A stretch of 64,000 bases of DNA. Origin: Dermanyssus gallinae (Eukaryota > Arthropoda > Arachnida > Mesostigmata > Dermanyssidae). This document shows, piece after piece, positions 23,281 to 36,457 of this stretch. The position numbers and the translations under genes were made by a program. The DNA lies in assembly GCA_003439945.1 (NCBI GenBank), contig QVRM01001057.1:1-64000 (forward strand), written 5' to 3'. Each line of letters begins with the position of its first letter. Position 1 is the first letter of the stretch. The notes beneath the pieces were generated by a model. That model saw only the letters and a list, made by a program, of their open reading frames with translations, did not search any database and was not told the DNA's origin.

Positions 23281-24525
23281 GCCAGTGATTCCATTATACA
23301 TTAATGAGACTACATATTTATTATGGTTAATACATATATATGGTTATTGTATGGTTGAATGTAGTCCTGCCACGCGCTTTCCGTTAACACGGACTAAGCG
23401 ACCAAGAGCTTCGGAATTGAGCGATGACACACGAAATCAAAGAAATGTTGCTCATGCACTGACGCTGGTGTTCCGGCCAGACCAACGTATGTGTATTTAT
23501 AGAGCTGCATTACGGCAAAAAAGTTTTACGATAGGTCTGCTTATTGGCGCATTGCATAAAGAAGTTCCTCGAATACGACGTACCTTACGGCCAGATACAG
23601 ACACGGCTCTCGACTTTTACCGATCTGCCGGCCGAATCGTCCGGCCATATTGGCATTGTAGGATTTTGTGTGTACTCTGATCCAGATGTACTCATTGTAT
23701 TCGTGCTCGTTTCTGACAAAGGCATCGTAATACGAGTCGGATTATTAAAAGGCTAATCCCGACCCGACTGGTACGTGACACGGATAGTCCTAGTGCGGAC
23801 CAATATTATAGGGACCTCACAAACTGCTTCGAGCGAGTCGTACCGTGCAGGTTAGGCAACACAGATTCGCGAAACGAAGGTTACTAATACACATGGTGGA
23901 TTATATAGAAAACACGGCACATCAGTCACGTGTCACGGCTGTAATTTCTCACTGAAGGGTCGTCAAACATCGAATTCAAAGCTAAGAAACGTTGCGAATC
24001 CGTGTTTTAAAAGTCGCAAGCTTAAATTCAAGGCTACTCCCTATGAAGTTGTGTTGTTTTCAAGTAAGGCACGTACTTTGTCGGTTGTGGCTAAGAATGT
24101 ACAAAAAGTATCTTTGTCGATTGCATGATCGACATAGATGATATTTTGATGTGATGATCGATGACTTCGACGCCTCCCTGACGGGGCCCGACGACTTTGT
24201 TTCCCTTCGGTCCTATTTGTGTCACTTTTAGGTCGCAGATCATTTAGCTCGGCTGGGCGTAGGCAGTCACTGCCATCCCAGCGCCACCCGCATGAGATTG
24301 AACGGCGCACGCTGACAATTACGGTCGTGTTAAATCGACCGAAATGAGACACCCTGGCTATTAATAAATGTAACCACCAGGCGACCGAAAGGCAAAAATA
24401 GGTTCGAGCGGAGCGATGTACCACCACATGCTTCGCCCTCACGATGGCCAACACCTCTGACGCAGTGATCAACAGCTCAATCCATCTTTATGCCCCCAGT
24501 TCGAAGACAGCTGTTGCAATGCAAG

Positions 24526-24571
<46 letters not shown>

Positions 24572-24573
24572 TT

Positions 24574-24651
<78 letters not shown>

Positions 24652-24914
24652 CATTGTAGTATTGGAAACAGTATTTGGTCACGAATGAGAAAAAAACAGT
24701 TTGAGCTCTCATACACCTCTGCATACAGCGAGTTCATATGGCGATATAAGGAGAAGATAGCAGAGAATCGACCTACATTTTTATACGGCAGATGCAATGT
24801 TTCGCTCAGACTGGAAGGGCACAGGCACACCAAAATAGGCACAGAGCCGCCCGTTCTCTTTACGCCTTATCATAAACCCTGTAACACATGTGTTTATAAA
24901 TATTGTTTTACGTA
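23281..24914. other. Unassigned DNA, coding-like texture
   Basis: Frames at 23285-23680 and 23544-23756 (plus) and 24041-24472 (minus, 143 residues) read like ordinary protein but match no family I know. Stops break them up, so decayed transposon sequence is the best guess. TA array at 24526-24652. Confidence 0.3.
24526..24652. repeat. Long (TA)n microsatellite
   Basis: About 127 bases with scattered C and T interruptions. Confidence 0.95.
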
Positions 24915-25067
24915 TATTTCATATTTATTCACTCAGGTTGAGTAGCGATTATAACCACAAATACAACATTAAATAAATATTGTTATGCATATATGTATTT
25001 CATATTTATTCACTCGGGTTGAGTAGCGATTATAACCACAAATACAATATTAAGTAAATATTGTTAT
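24915..25067 (+). repeat. 81-base tandem duplication
   Basis: The segments 24915-24986 and 24996-25067 match over 72 bases with about three differences, giving a period of 81. Each contains TTGAGTAGCGATTATAACCA. A recent local duplication with no coding content. Confidence 0.9.
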
Positions 25068-25842
25068 GGTATACGTGTAAGGTATCATGGCAGTGAGTGC
25101 AATGCAGTATCCTCGCTAACAAGGCTGGCACTGAGCAATTTCTCATTTTACTATCATTACGAGGTTGTAGTGGTATTAATCATACTATTGTGCATTTTAC
25201 CCAATCTGGTGTTTAAATAGATCATGTTATATACGTACATGTTTGGTCAAGAAATATAGTGTATTATAAAGCTGGGATAAATATATACAATGGATATTTA
25301 AATACAAGGTGTCATGTTTTACCGGCTTTAGTTATTACCGCGTCGAATGGTTTGCAAAGGCACTTTCAAGTATGTTCTAAAAGATGTTAAATACTTGTGT
25401 GTGCTTATAGAGCTAAGACGAGTGATGTTTCTAATGAAGTGGGTCATTTATGGATGCAGTTCTTGTCATAAGTTGCGCTGAATGCGTCAATATAATCATA
25501 GGTTTATGATTCTGAAGTATTGAACGTGAAAGTATAAAACGTTTGCCAAATCGCTTGTAAATGACTGGGTTGCATTTTTTAGTTGGCGCTGTATTTCCTT
25601 CAGAGGAAGCACGATGCGCTTAGTTTTTCTGTAGGAGGGTTCATTTTCTCTCAGTCGCACATTTTCTGCTCCTTTGTCGGGCAGGGTTGTTGCCCAGTGG
25701 CGCAAATTAAGATTTGAATTAAGATGACACTGGTGGTAAAATACTCTCACTTCCCACAAGACTTCTTCGAAACCATGCTCTATGGGGAAAATGTTTTCGT
25801 TAACGAGTTCTTTAAGTCTCTAAATCGCTTTTTAAATATTTC

Positions 25843-25846
<4 letters not shown>

Positions 25847-25877
<31 letters not shown>
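25847..25877. repeat. (TA)n microsatellite
   Basis: A 31-base pure array. Confidence 0.95.
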
Positions 25878-25879
<2 letters not shown>

Positions 25880-28629
25880 ATACCTAGACTATATATAGGC
25901 TAGAGAGGTTGTTTAAATTGGTCTAGAGATGACGCTCAGAACCCCAACGAAAAGTCAATACGTGTCATCTAGCGATACAGCCGCCTAGCAATACAAATCC
26001 TAGAGACCGGAATCGATATTTCCTACTCGGAGATATAAGCAATGACGTAATACGCACGCGACGAGCATGCAGCAAGCTTAATTCGAGCTTTCGAACAACC
26101 TTCGACGTTGGTGGGAACTGTCGAAGCTGGATGTCTTGGCTGAACTCCCCACTGACGGCAACCAAGAAAAGCGCAGAGCCTTTTAGACATAGGACAACGT
26201 GGGTTTTTTGGCAAACACGACTTGGCAACTAAACTGAAATTCTATGGACGACAAGTAATCCCATTTTTCTTGCCAGATTTTCCTTAGCTGATTCTTTCAA
26301 AAATGCGAGGAATGCGAACGGCGTGCTTCATGGTACAGTAGCTTTAACGACGTCGTGAGAACGTCGGAAGAGTTTAAGGCTGACCGAATCTATTTCACAT
26401 CAATATTAGCAAGAGCAAAAATTAACGCCCAACGAACTCGTGGCGGTATTGAACAAAAAGTGTAGGTATCAAATCGCAGACCATGTGAATCGTCTGGTTT
26501 CTTGGCGGATTGACCTAACGGCGATAATAGAACTGAGAGAACAAGAGGCCAACCTACAATAGACACGGTGTCAACTGTAGCAGCCAGAGCGAGCGCGGTA
26601 GAGCCTAAATATAGCTGTGTCGCGGCAGAGCCCAGACAAAGCTAGCCATACACCATTGTGCTGTCAAAAAAAAATTTGATTCTCCATTATAAGGATTTGT
26701 ATTGCTGCTATGACGAGGGCCTGAGAATCTATCTATGAAAACACTTCTGTTACGGGTAGAGGATTTTATTTGCCAGGTGAATAAGAACACACCGATTTCT
26801 CACTGTACGTACTATGCGGAGCCGTTTTCTTTTTTACTCCTACTACCTGCTGCCGCTGTTAACGATTTGAATGTTGTAGTTTTTAACAAAACTGAGCGCC
26901 GACCACATTTTACCACCCAAACTTTCACTATCATGTTGCTCCGTCGTTCGTAACAATCATATGTATTGACCCACTGACAAAGAAGCATTATTGTACGACG
27001 TTATAATCATGCAGACTTGGCAAAAATAACTAGCTATAGACGGCCCTACTACGAATTTGCCCAAAAACATTATCATCCTGAAGAGGTTTCCTCAATAAAT
27101 TCTAGAGGGTAAGGGGCTCTATATTAGTATGAATAGATCCTCAAGCACTGCTTCCTCTCGGAAGCCTGTTTTTCGATTGATAGCATATTAACCTGTCCAG
27201 ATGTGAGAGAAGTGTTTTCTTTCTCAAGTCATTCTAAGCAAAAACGAAGATTCGAGTGCGAATAATATCCCACTAAATAAAAGAGTAGGAGTCACGTCTT
27301 TGCCAAAAGATGCGCTCCTAATTCAAGGAGCTCTGCGAGAGGCAGCCTGCAACGGCCCAATGCGAGCAAGGGCAAAGCCGTTCTACAGGAACACACTCGA
27401 CGAAACAGAGACCAACTCTCGCTCAAGCGCAACCTTAAGGTCCTGGAAAAAGATGGAATAATCCTATAAATCTACAGCCTCTTCGGGCACACCTGGGGAA
27501 TCCGTTGCTTGTACGGCACTGTCTTCAGCACCCCGGCATGCGGCAAGAATGTATCGTATTTTCAACGAGCGTCTAAACCTGTGCAACTATTTACCAGATC
27601 CAATTTACAGGCAGGCGACATCCTACCAAGTTAGAAAATGTTACACTGAAATCCTACGCCAAATAGCAAGGGCAACTTAAGCAGTTATCAAGCCCAAAAC
27701 TTTTATTAGAAAGGGCCACCATGAAGAAAAGCTGCATCTATGCATTGCTTTCTTAATTTCTTCTGTGCTAACCTATTTGACTTCTCCGAATACGCAGGTG
27801 TCCTGCCAAGCATAATAGGGCTAAGGCAGTTAAGTCGACCCTTTCGGCCCTAGCTAGAATCCGTTAAATACTGTTGCGCTATTTGTTCATCTTGAAGCCA
27901 AATTCCGAATCAAGTTCTTTAATGCTGTTTAAACGTGTAGGCTCTAGTGTATGCTCAGAGTGCTGATACTCTAGAAAGCAAAACTATATTAAGATCGACG
28001 ACGGTGGAATGCTGGTTGAAAAATGGAATCAAACTACGGGTTTTGGATACAACATTCAAGAATACCAGTTGAGGCAGATGTTTACCGTTCAACAGTTTAT
28101 TTACCATGCCGCTATTTTCATCGTTACGGACTCTGCGCTTATCACGTCCACCGCAATCGTTGATGGTCGCCACTACGCCCTAACTGGTGCATCATGCTTT
28201 GGGGCGGAGCTTAAGCATACTTTAGATGAATGAGCATGGAGACCACGAAACAGAGCGTACTAATTTGACTATACACGGATTCCTCGATATGCGTTGCCGG
28301 AACTTGTCGCTTTTGCGCCGAGGTCGATTCGTGTACATCTGCAAACGTGGTAACTCGTAAACTGAACATGCATCATGTATCCTATTTATATATATTTTAC
28401 TGTGCACAGTTTGACTAAGGTAGAGATGAATTATAATGTGCGGTAAAAATAATGTACCTCGGCACCAATAGCTGAGTAATGCTCTATTCTTGTTGGCAAG
28501 AACTATGCCAAACGAGGCTGTATATGTATTGCTGACCGTTTTATGATAGACAGGGCGAATGCCGTAGAGTACGTAAAAATAAGCCATGACAGACAACATG
28601 GACAAATAAATTTGCCGGCGGGCTATGTC

Positions 28630-28680
28630 GAGCCATAACATAAAACAATTGTACACGGGAATTAGCCTCACGGAACAATT
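28630..28680 (+). mobile_element. SINE family A, 3' fragment
   Basis: Matches the 3' body of the SINEs at 3944 and 62376 (AGCCATAACAT, GTACACGGGAATTAGCCTCACG) with several differences. No head is visible. Confidence 0.65.
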
Positions 28681-28888
28681 AGGAAACAATGTATTCATAC
28701 TAAAACGTCCGAAAATGAGTAAATGATTTGTTTGCCTATAAAGACACGGACTTCTTCTCTGAGGTTGCCTGAAAGATGGGCACGGTGTATTGCTATTGAG
28801 GGTTACCGTTACCTTGAATAATATATCTTCACTCGTTATAGAATGAGATACATTTATTTCTGCTCAAAAAATCCGGAGTAAACTGCGC

Positions 28889-28925
28889 GTTCCATTGTGC
28901 TATGACGCCCATAGCACAATGGAAC
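28889..28925. repeat. Perfect 15-bp hairpin with 7-base loop
   Basis: The arm GTTCCATTGTGCTAT at 28889-28903 is exactly complementary to 28911-28925, with loop GACGCCC. It could form a stable hairpin or be an inverted-duplication scar. No flanking element is recognised. Confidence 0.9.
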
Positions 28926-30834
28926 AGCGAACAAAATACGATGAGGTATGCCACAGCCATTAAATTCAGTCGAAAGGTTTATATGCGACAGACATAGAGA
29001 GATAGAGAGAGAGAGAGAGAGAGTGGGGGAGGGGAGACGCAGGGAGAAGGATATTGCTCGCAAAGCGTGTTTCTTGTAACGGCATGGACCAGCTTGTAGA
29101 GCAGACCGACATCTTCTCTTGCTTGCAACTGTGTTCTATGCTTTCTGCTAACGACAACAATGCATCCTTTTCTTTGCCAACCAAAGCCCGAAACGTGATC
29201 TCTTATTGAGAAGACAGGTTGAATGGGCCGCGCGTTGAGAGCGGTCGCGGCGGTAGCGGTAGCAGCAGCAGCCGCATCACCATCATCAGAGTTTCTATCA
29301 GAAGCGAATCGGCATCGACCTCGTTCACTATATCGATCGATAGGCAGGCTCAGATCACAGACGACGTGGTCGATACGTCGTAATGGCGAACGTGTTTAAG
29401 AGGCCCCGCGTAAAATCGAGAGCAAGCTGGAAAAGAAGTCACTCGTCTTGAATGACGCTACCAAAATTGGGCTTTCATGAATTGATAGCTGCTGCTACTG
29501 TGGCGTTGCGTCTAGGACAGGTAGACACTATCCGGAATATGTGATTACCGGTGATCTGTTGCGCGCAGATACAACGAGCGACGTGTGGTCATCATGGTGG
29601 TCATCTACCTTATATACGCCTACAGCGCCTGTTGGCGGCCAATCACAAATGACCCCGATTCAGGACATCAGAAGTGAACGTAGGATTATTTAGTATTACA
29701 ATCGAGTGCATGGCATACCAAGAGTAGCTGAAGTGCATTAAAATTTGTCCGAATTCACCAATATGAACCTCCTCCACCTTTTACTGTTTTAAGTTAGTTT
29801 CTCTCCCTCGCTCCTTCTTTTTTTCACATATTTTTCTTTTTTTATAAATAGTAACAATAATCTGCAGGGGGAGCGCGGCTTCCAGTGTGTTATTTCGCTA
29901 GAAAACTACTTTGCTTCGTTCTCTCCTGCCTATGTTCTGCAACTGCTTTCCGTCGGCTTGAGCAAACCGGCTTGCAGTCTCGCTTAAAAAGCTGATGCCA
30001 CGAAACTTGGCTATCTTGCGCGCTCTCTTCTCTCCGGAGGAAGTTGGACGTATCTCCTTCTAGAGGCGACAGGGGAGGGGGTCACAGCTAAGAGCTGCTG
30101 CCCCAATACTGGACGTCGTTGTTGCAGCTGCTGTAGCCGGTCTCCACTGGCTAATATATTTGCCCATGTGAGTCCCACACTAGTGCCTGCTAGCTGTCAG
30201 TAACGCACGTACATCATGCATTCCAGAAACCTCGCACATACAAAACCGTATATTTGCCCGCTTTAGGGAACTCCGCATTCCATTGATTTGTACTTGAACG
30301 GACTCTTGGTGTTGAGCGGCGACACCTAAGGGAGTCTCGGAATATTTCCTGAGGTCTCCTTCCAGGTTGGTAACTCGTCTTGTCATTTTCGTGCACTTTT
30401 GCAGCAACTGTGCGAAGTTCCATCAAAGTTCGTTTTACCGATCATGTACCTCTTCCAAGACAGTTTAGCGGTTGACATGTTCTACACGTCGACTACAACC
30501 AAGCACATTTTTCCGGGGGTACCGTTTTTACAACCCCACGGTTCGTCTATTTTACAACCGTGGAAGCAAGTACTCGTATCTAGTTGCTGTCCAGCTTAAA
30601 GTGGAGTAGAGAACGCGGGGCATCCATATACTTTAGCTCCAAGCAGCTGGTCGTGCTATTTAAAAAACGCTTATTCAACCCTCAGACATTGGTTCAAGAG
30701 AGATAACGAGAAAGTGACGTACACGTAGCTCGTGATGGATCACGAAGGATGTTATAACTTCTCGCATACCTCTGTTATACGAACTAGAGCGATCATTTAA
30801 TTCACGCCCTCTAGCACGATACTTGCTTTCATTC
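28926..30834. other. Unassigned DNA
   Basis: A GA run lies at 28998-29022. The span 29200-30180 is moderately GC-rich and 29800-29850 is T-rich. Overlapping minus frames at 30180-30426 (75 and 70 residues) have no recognisable domain. Confidence 0.35.
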
Positions 30835-31043
30835 TAAATTGCAATTTGTCGAGCCTGGTGGCGTGGTGGCATGCGTCTGCGCCTTGCAACCGAAGGAGAC
30901 ACATAGGTGCGCGGGTTCGAGCCCCACCGTTGCACATTTGTATTTATGGGGGTCCGTCGGTGAAGCATTGCGCAAAGCAGTCCCATGGACGTTAAATCTT
31001 GGCTGAGAGTCAGCCCCGAAAGGATTTTTAAATTGCAATTCGT
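30835..31043 (+). mobile_element. tRNA-derived SINE, family B, with target duplication
   Basis: The A box TGGCGTGGTGG lies at 30859-30869 and the B box GGTTCGAGCCC, a consensus match, at 30914-30924. A non-tRNA body follows to about 31028. The element is bracketed by TAAATTGCAATT (30835-30846 and 31029-31040), with two further matching bases after one mismatch. This is a direct target duplication of 12-15 bases. Body sequence differs from family A. Confidence 0.85.
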
Positions 31044-31398
31044 TTAGCTTAAGGTGGTACTACCCCAGCAACCGACGGTGAACCTATAAACACTTTTGTC
31101 TAGCAACATATTAGCAGCAAGGCAGCTGGTAACTAAAGCACCGTTTCTCGTTGAGATTGATACAGTTGCAATATTTTCGTCATGGGCTGATTGCAAACGT
31201 GTGGTGTCGTTAAACAGAGGTGAAGAGAAATCTGTTTCAGCTCTTTCTATTTGGGCCTTTTACGCGATGCGATTACGGGGAATGTTGATGCCAGTGCTTT
31301 TATGAATCCTTTAGTTCCTTAAGTAATGTTCCCTCGAGGTCCTTCTTTTTTTGCTAAATAAAGGAAGTAATTGTCGACTTCGTTCTTGAATAAAAGAA

Positions 31399-31480
<82 letters not shown>

Positions 31481-31919
31481 GCAGTAAGAAAATGTTTTTT
31501 TCCCGTGAAAGCTCTTCCTGTTGGCTGGAAACGAGACGTTTGGCCGAGACGCCGGCTTCAGTGATATTCGATTCATTGTGTCGCGCTCCGCTTCTGGCAG
31601 TCTTGTGGTGCTAACGAAAATAAATCGTGCTCATTAGCGATTACGGGTATAGATTATGTGAACGGCTCGTGTTCGTCTGGCAGCCGTCGGGCTGACGGGC
31701 TGAGTTCGATAGAACAAAGTGTCATTTGTCTTTCTCAGGGTAGCGCGAGACTCGCAACCACGACAGTAGACCTAGCAACAAAAGTAACAGTCGTACGATT
31801 TGTAGTCACAGTGGCGCTTTGTAAATAGCGTAAGGATGTGTAGGTAGAAAAAGCTTGGAGACACCGTTTCGGGTCCGCGCTTTTTTAACCATTGCCTCTC
31901 TCTCTCTTGCCTCCTTCTT
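31044..31919. other. Unassigned DNA with one TA array
   Basis: A long TA array lies at 31404-31479. Nothing else is recognisable. Confidence 0.45.
31404..31479. repeat. (TA)n microsatellite
   Basis: A 76-base array with one T interruption. Confidence 0.95.
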
Positions 31920-33440
31920 CAGTTGTTGTCCTGTTTGGCCTTCTCTGTATTTGTCTTTGACATTGTACTTTTGACGGAAACTTTCATGCGAGAGGAACTG
32001 CTTTTTGCTGAGATGCAAGGTTCTCATCAGCTAGCGAGTTTTCCAGACGGAGGGCGAAGAAGACCAGTAGGTGGACTTTCAGTCTATTTACGAACAGAGT
32101 CACCCCGAATGCAATGTGTGTATCGAGGTAAGTATGAGTCACGACACTCACCTCAAGTAGTTTCAACCTCGCATTGTTTTACCTGCCTTCTCAGTACGAT
32201 GATGTTGAAGTTGCCAACGTGATCAGTGCCGGTCTGGCGGGACTAAACCTCCAGCTACCCACTCTAGTCGGCGACGACTTCCACTGACGTATTGATAGTG
32301 GCGCCACCGGAAACTTCACGACAGGAAGGGTTATGGGTTTCTTAAGCTTCTAGAGAACAAAGGCCTGCATTGCGCAAATGAGCGTGGTAAGTTCACGTAC
32401 GTTTGCTGAAGTGGAAGGAGCACTACCGGCCTCCTGTTTCATAACCTTCTACATTCGACGGATTTTCAAAGATGCAAGGTTCTTAATATTCCAACACAGA
32501 AGCACCTGCCGGTGCTAGCGCCTCTCTGTGTGCCTGGTCAGGGGGCGCCCTGCGGCGGCAGCCGACAACGTACTTGTCTAGGCAGCTAGATTTGCGTGTA
32601 TTGCGCGGATTACGGCTGCTGGAATCAACTTCTGGAATTCAACAAAGTAGCCATGCTTTGGAGGCCACTGTCAAGGCGGCTGTAGTCAAGAAGAAGGACG
32701 GACAAAGACGGACGCGGCCCTTGTTTACACAGGCCTGCTACCTAAAACGTCAAGAAGTGTTGGGGCTCCGGCGCTGAGCACGGGCTCTACACCCCGGCCC
32801 CCAGATAGTTGCTGATCGTAAGGCACTTTATGGCCGACATAGAGCACCCTATGAGAAACTGCTTGTGGAGAATAAGCGCCGGCATGATGAGGAGGAGTTT
32901 TGTATGCTTGAGAAAGCAGAGCGCAAACCCCATGCCAACATTGTTCGCCGGCTGAGCAAAATCACGCACAGCATGACAAAGGAACAGTTGCGGCTGCACT
33001 TTACTGTCCTTCTGCTCGATGCAAACGCCTTCGCACCTAACCCAGTTATTGAGCAACCGCTCACTCTAGAACAACATTACATGAATTTGCTGTTTACGGT
33101 GGACAAAGTGGTGCAGATCTTGCGCGGGTTGCCCAAGAAGAAAAATAGTGGCCCTGATTACGAACATTGGGCTGAGCCGTCCGATGTTTTAGCAGTGGAG
33201 CTGTGTAATCTGTTTAATCAGATACTCAGCGGGGGACACATACCCTAGGTTTGGCACGAGGCCAGGCTTACTCTGCTATAGGACGGTGACAAGGGCTATT
33301 TAATACGGTGACAACGTGGACAATCCAGATCTCTACCGGGGTATCGCGTCGGAACGCACTCCTAAGTTGATGATCTCGAAGGTGTTTTCAACTAAGGAGA
33401 AGCCCCTATCTCCCGAGCAATTCGGACTTAAGAAGGGTTT
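31920..33440 (+). pseudogene. APE-type non-LTR retrotransposon fossil (endonuclease to reverse transcriptase)
   Basis: The first piece (31923-32222) reads FDIVLLTETF and GGLSVYLRTES, matching the start of apurinic-type endonuclease domains. After a frame change, LVGDDFH-stop-RIDSG corresponds to the GDFN catalytic block, then GRVMGFLKLLENKGLHCANE and KFTYV. A decayed linker follows (frame at 32865-33248). The start of the reverse transcriptase then appears as YRGIASERTPKLMISKVF and LSPEQFGLKKG at about 33339-33440. The order endonuclease then reverse transcriptase is that of APE-type non-LTR elements. Stops and shifts occur throughout. It ends in the minisatellite at 33431. Confidence 0.8.
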
Positions 33441-33554
33441 ATTTTCCTAACCCCTTGCTTTAGAAGGGTTTATTTTAATAACCCCTTGCTTTAGAAGGGT
33501 TTATTTTAATAACACCTTGCTTTAGAAGGGTTTATTTTAATAAACACCCTCCAT
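33431..33554 (+). repeat. 31-base minisatellite, four copies
   Basis: Units start at 33431, 33462, 33493 and 33524, each beginning AGAAGGGTTTATTTT. The first unit overlaps the reverse-transcriptase fossil at the codons for KKG, so the array seems to have grown from that sequence. Confidence 0.9.
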
Positions 33555-33677
33555 GCCATACAGATGAAAACCGTTGCTGTTCTGTACATTGGCCAACCAT
33601 AATCCCATGTTTTCAATTGAACCCGCCAAATTGCACTATCGCCAATGTGTAGACATATTATTGTATAAACTTGTTCT

Positions 33678-33684
<7 letters not shown>

Positions 33685-33743
<59 letters not shown>

Positions 33744-33744
33744 G
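33685..33744. repeat. (CT)n then (TA)n compound microsatellite
   Basis: CT to about 33712, then TA to 33744. Confidence 0.95.
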
Positions 33745-34274
33745 GAAAGCTCAAACAAGCGAATTTGTGCAGGATGTTGTGTTTCGCAATGTTGTGTTAA
33801 AGTATACAACATTAGCTTAGACTGTAATATATAAATCGTTAACTTATATCATAATATTTCATATTTCGATGGTATAATTTTCGACGGAGCTCCACCGTAT
33901 GCAGCGGGATAGCAACTGGCTGGAAGTTGACGACGAGATGATGCCTAGTTACGCACAGCAACCACATACACATCGTGCTTGTAATATTAGTTATTGGCAT
34001 GGCAGGTTGCCACTTTAGACGTTTATGTCCGATATGTAGAACAAATGCAAAAATATATTTCACACACACAATGGCACTTCGGTCAATCATGTATATACCA
34101 CACCTTTCTATAACCTTCGACCAACGCACTCGTAATGAGAAACTTTCATCCTTCAAATACTAATTGTTATGTCTACATGCAAAAAGTGACTAGGGTGGGG
34201 TTTATATCATCAATACTTTTGAAGTTTTCTCTTCTCGGAGCACCCTGAAACGAAATCGGGACACACGATAAGAT

Positions 34275-34302
34275 GCCAATTACCTGATACGAGGTAATTG
34301 GC
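34275..34302. repeat. 10-bp hairpin
   Basis: The arm GCCAATTACC at 34275-34284 is complementary to 34293-34302, with loop TGATACGA. Confidence 0.85.
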
Positions 34303-36413
34303 GTACGTGGCTCGTACGTGCGATGCGCAATCGTAGCGTATGTGCAATCTCGTCAAATGTATGACAATCTACGAGAGCAGTGATTTCATACGTATTCATC
34401 GTGAATATCGGACCCGAATGGTGGATCTGTCACATTATACTCTCCACTACCCAGTGATAGGGCCACAATTTTGCAGTACGTAGACCGCACACAGTTTTAG
34501 GCCCGTAGACACACAAACATTTGACACCTAGGCAGTCGCATTCATATCCTTGGGGGCAGTGAGAAACATCATTTTACGCTAATAAACCCTGACCCCCATT
34601 CTGTCGCATTTAGTCTCGCTCAGTACGGTTTACGTTGCCAACCCACAGACTATAACAAAAGCAGATAACCTTGTCTTAACGACATTGGCCGTCAGACAGA
34701 TTAGTGTCCTTTAATAGAAAAAACTTTCTGACTGATCCACTCGAATTTATTTCGCGGCCGTTTAAAGTGCTATTGAATATAAAATTTGTTTTATAAGTTA
34801 TCTCGTACGACTTGGAAGGACTGAGAGAGACACAGAGTCGTAGATAGGGTTTTACAGGGGAAGAAAAATTTTAAGCTACGCTGTGTGCCGCTCAATACTA
34901 GCAGCATACATGGCAAACAGTTTTTGAAACTGTTATACTTTAGTTTGAGAGTAAATTTCGAAATAAATTCATTTGGTTTATAGTCCAACAGGAGTGATGC
35001 CACACGCATTCATAAAAAAAGCTTTTGCTAGCTGTCGGAAAGAAATGCCAATCGTTCACGAAAAGCATGTGAACCAGACGGCTTAGTCCTGGCCGGATTT
35101 GCGCCTGGGAATACTGGCTGGAATGTTTTCCAATTTTCGACCCACTCGCCTGCACCGCGTCTCGCAAAAGAAGCTTGGACGAGAGAAAGAGGTGAGATTT
35201 ATGTAGGATGCAGCTGGCGCTAGGAGTTTGGAGGATACAGGCATCATACACGAGTAGACGAATATAGAGCAGTAGAGACTCCGGACTCATGAGCTGTGAA
35301 ATGCAAGAACTCTTCGACTGATCTGCTGCGAGCGAAATAACTTGACGCACCTACTACTTCGCCTAGTGTATGTTCTCTGCGGAAAGCCCTGCGGAGCCAT
35401 GCCATTCTGCCGCCGAATGTTTGCTGCCATCTGTATCCGAACCTTTTCTATTTTGCTTCGCCTAGCGTGGGGGCTGTGGGGCAGCATGAATGCGGTGTAG
35501 TCGAGCCGCGCTTCGATGCATGCATCAATTACAATAAAAATGAAACAATTATTACCCGACCTCGAGCACCTTTCATCTAAATCTAGGCCTCTCTCTAGAA
35601 TCTAAAGTTTGAGACACAATGGGGGTTTTCTGATTCTCGAACGCCTAGCCACTGAATGGACATGCAATAGTAACGCACCAAAAACCTAGACTGCCATCTG
35701 TTCTCTCATCTGCCCTCACTCATTTCTGGCACAATTCTGCTTAAAACTACGTTTTTACAGTTTGCTTGACAGAAAAATGGCAATACTCATAATTGATTAA
35801 CGACATGCCCTCTCGTTAGGGCCAGTTGTTTCTGTGGCGAGTCCTTATGATTTTGTTTGCAAAAAGGTATATATAACATTGTCGGCGTGGTGTGTTTAAG
35901 TTTTAATGGTTTAGATTTTATTGTTTGCGTACGCTATCTCAAGTCAACAGTAATTGGCCCCCGGATTCGAAATTAAACGAATAATTCAAACGTATAATTC
36001 GTTTTATCTTTTAAATCACGGATAAAACGAATGATGTTTTTTATTCATTGACTGCGTATATAAATATGGGCATCTACTTATGTTATCACTACGACAGACT
36101 GACTGACAGTTCAGACATATAAATGTATATCTCTCAAATATTTTTAGCCACAAACGTTGTTTATTCAACAAAACTGCATTTCATAACGCGTTACGGTTAC
36201 TAAAAATTATTAATCAAACAACGAGACAGACAACCGCACTCGATGAAGTTCAAGAAAAATGCTTTGTATAAGCACGTTTCATAAAAGGTAATCACAATGG
36301 ATATTATCACGAGAACTTCTACAGAACATTTTGTGCGTTTGTTACAACCCCGAACAATAAGTGGGGCGCTTGATAAAGATATTCACGCATACGAAGTAGT
36401 CCACTCGTGCAAC

Positions 36414-36457
36414 ATTTTTATAATACACAACGCGTTAACGCGTTTTTATAATACACA
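36414..36457. repeat. 16-base palindrome inside a direct repeat
   Basis: AACGCGTTAACGCGTT at 36429-36444 is self-complementary. It is bracketed by TTTTTATAATACACA at 36414-36428 and 36443-36457. Confidence 0.85.

Larger units (their letters stand above)
25068..28888. other. Unassigned DNA
   Basis: TA array at 25847-25877. Parts of 26040-26600 and 27290-27850 have a protein-like texture in alternating frames with frequent stops, as in old retroelements, but no diagnostic motif is visible. A 158-residue minus frame at 28222-28698 overlaps the SINE fragment at 28630 and is not credible as a gene. Confidence 0.35.

Noticed and set aside
23285..24472. Protein-like frames of 70-143 residues
   Set aside because: No recognisable family, with stops and frame changes. 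Listed only as unassigned DNA.
26040..26600. Possible LTR-retrotransposon gag remains
   Set aside because: Some short peptides look gag-like, but there is no zinc knuckle, protease motif or LTR pair.
28222..28698. 158-residue minus-strand frame as a gene
   Set aside because: It overlaps a SINE fragment on the other strand and has no recognisable domain.
33431..33554. CRISPR-like array
   Set aside because: Units are directly adjacent at 31-base period with no spacers, and the DNA is eukaryotic. It is a minisatellite.
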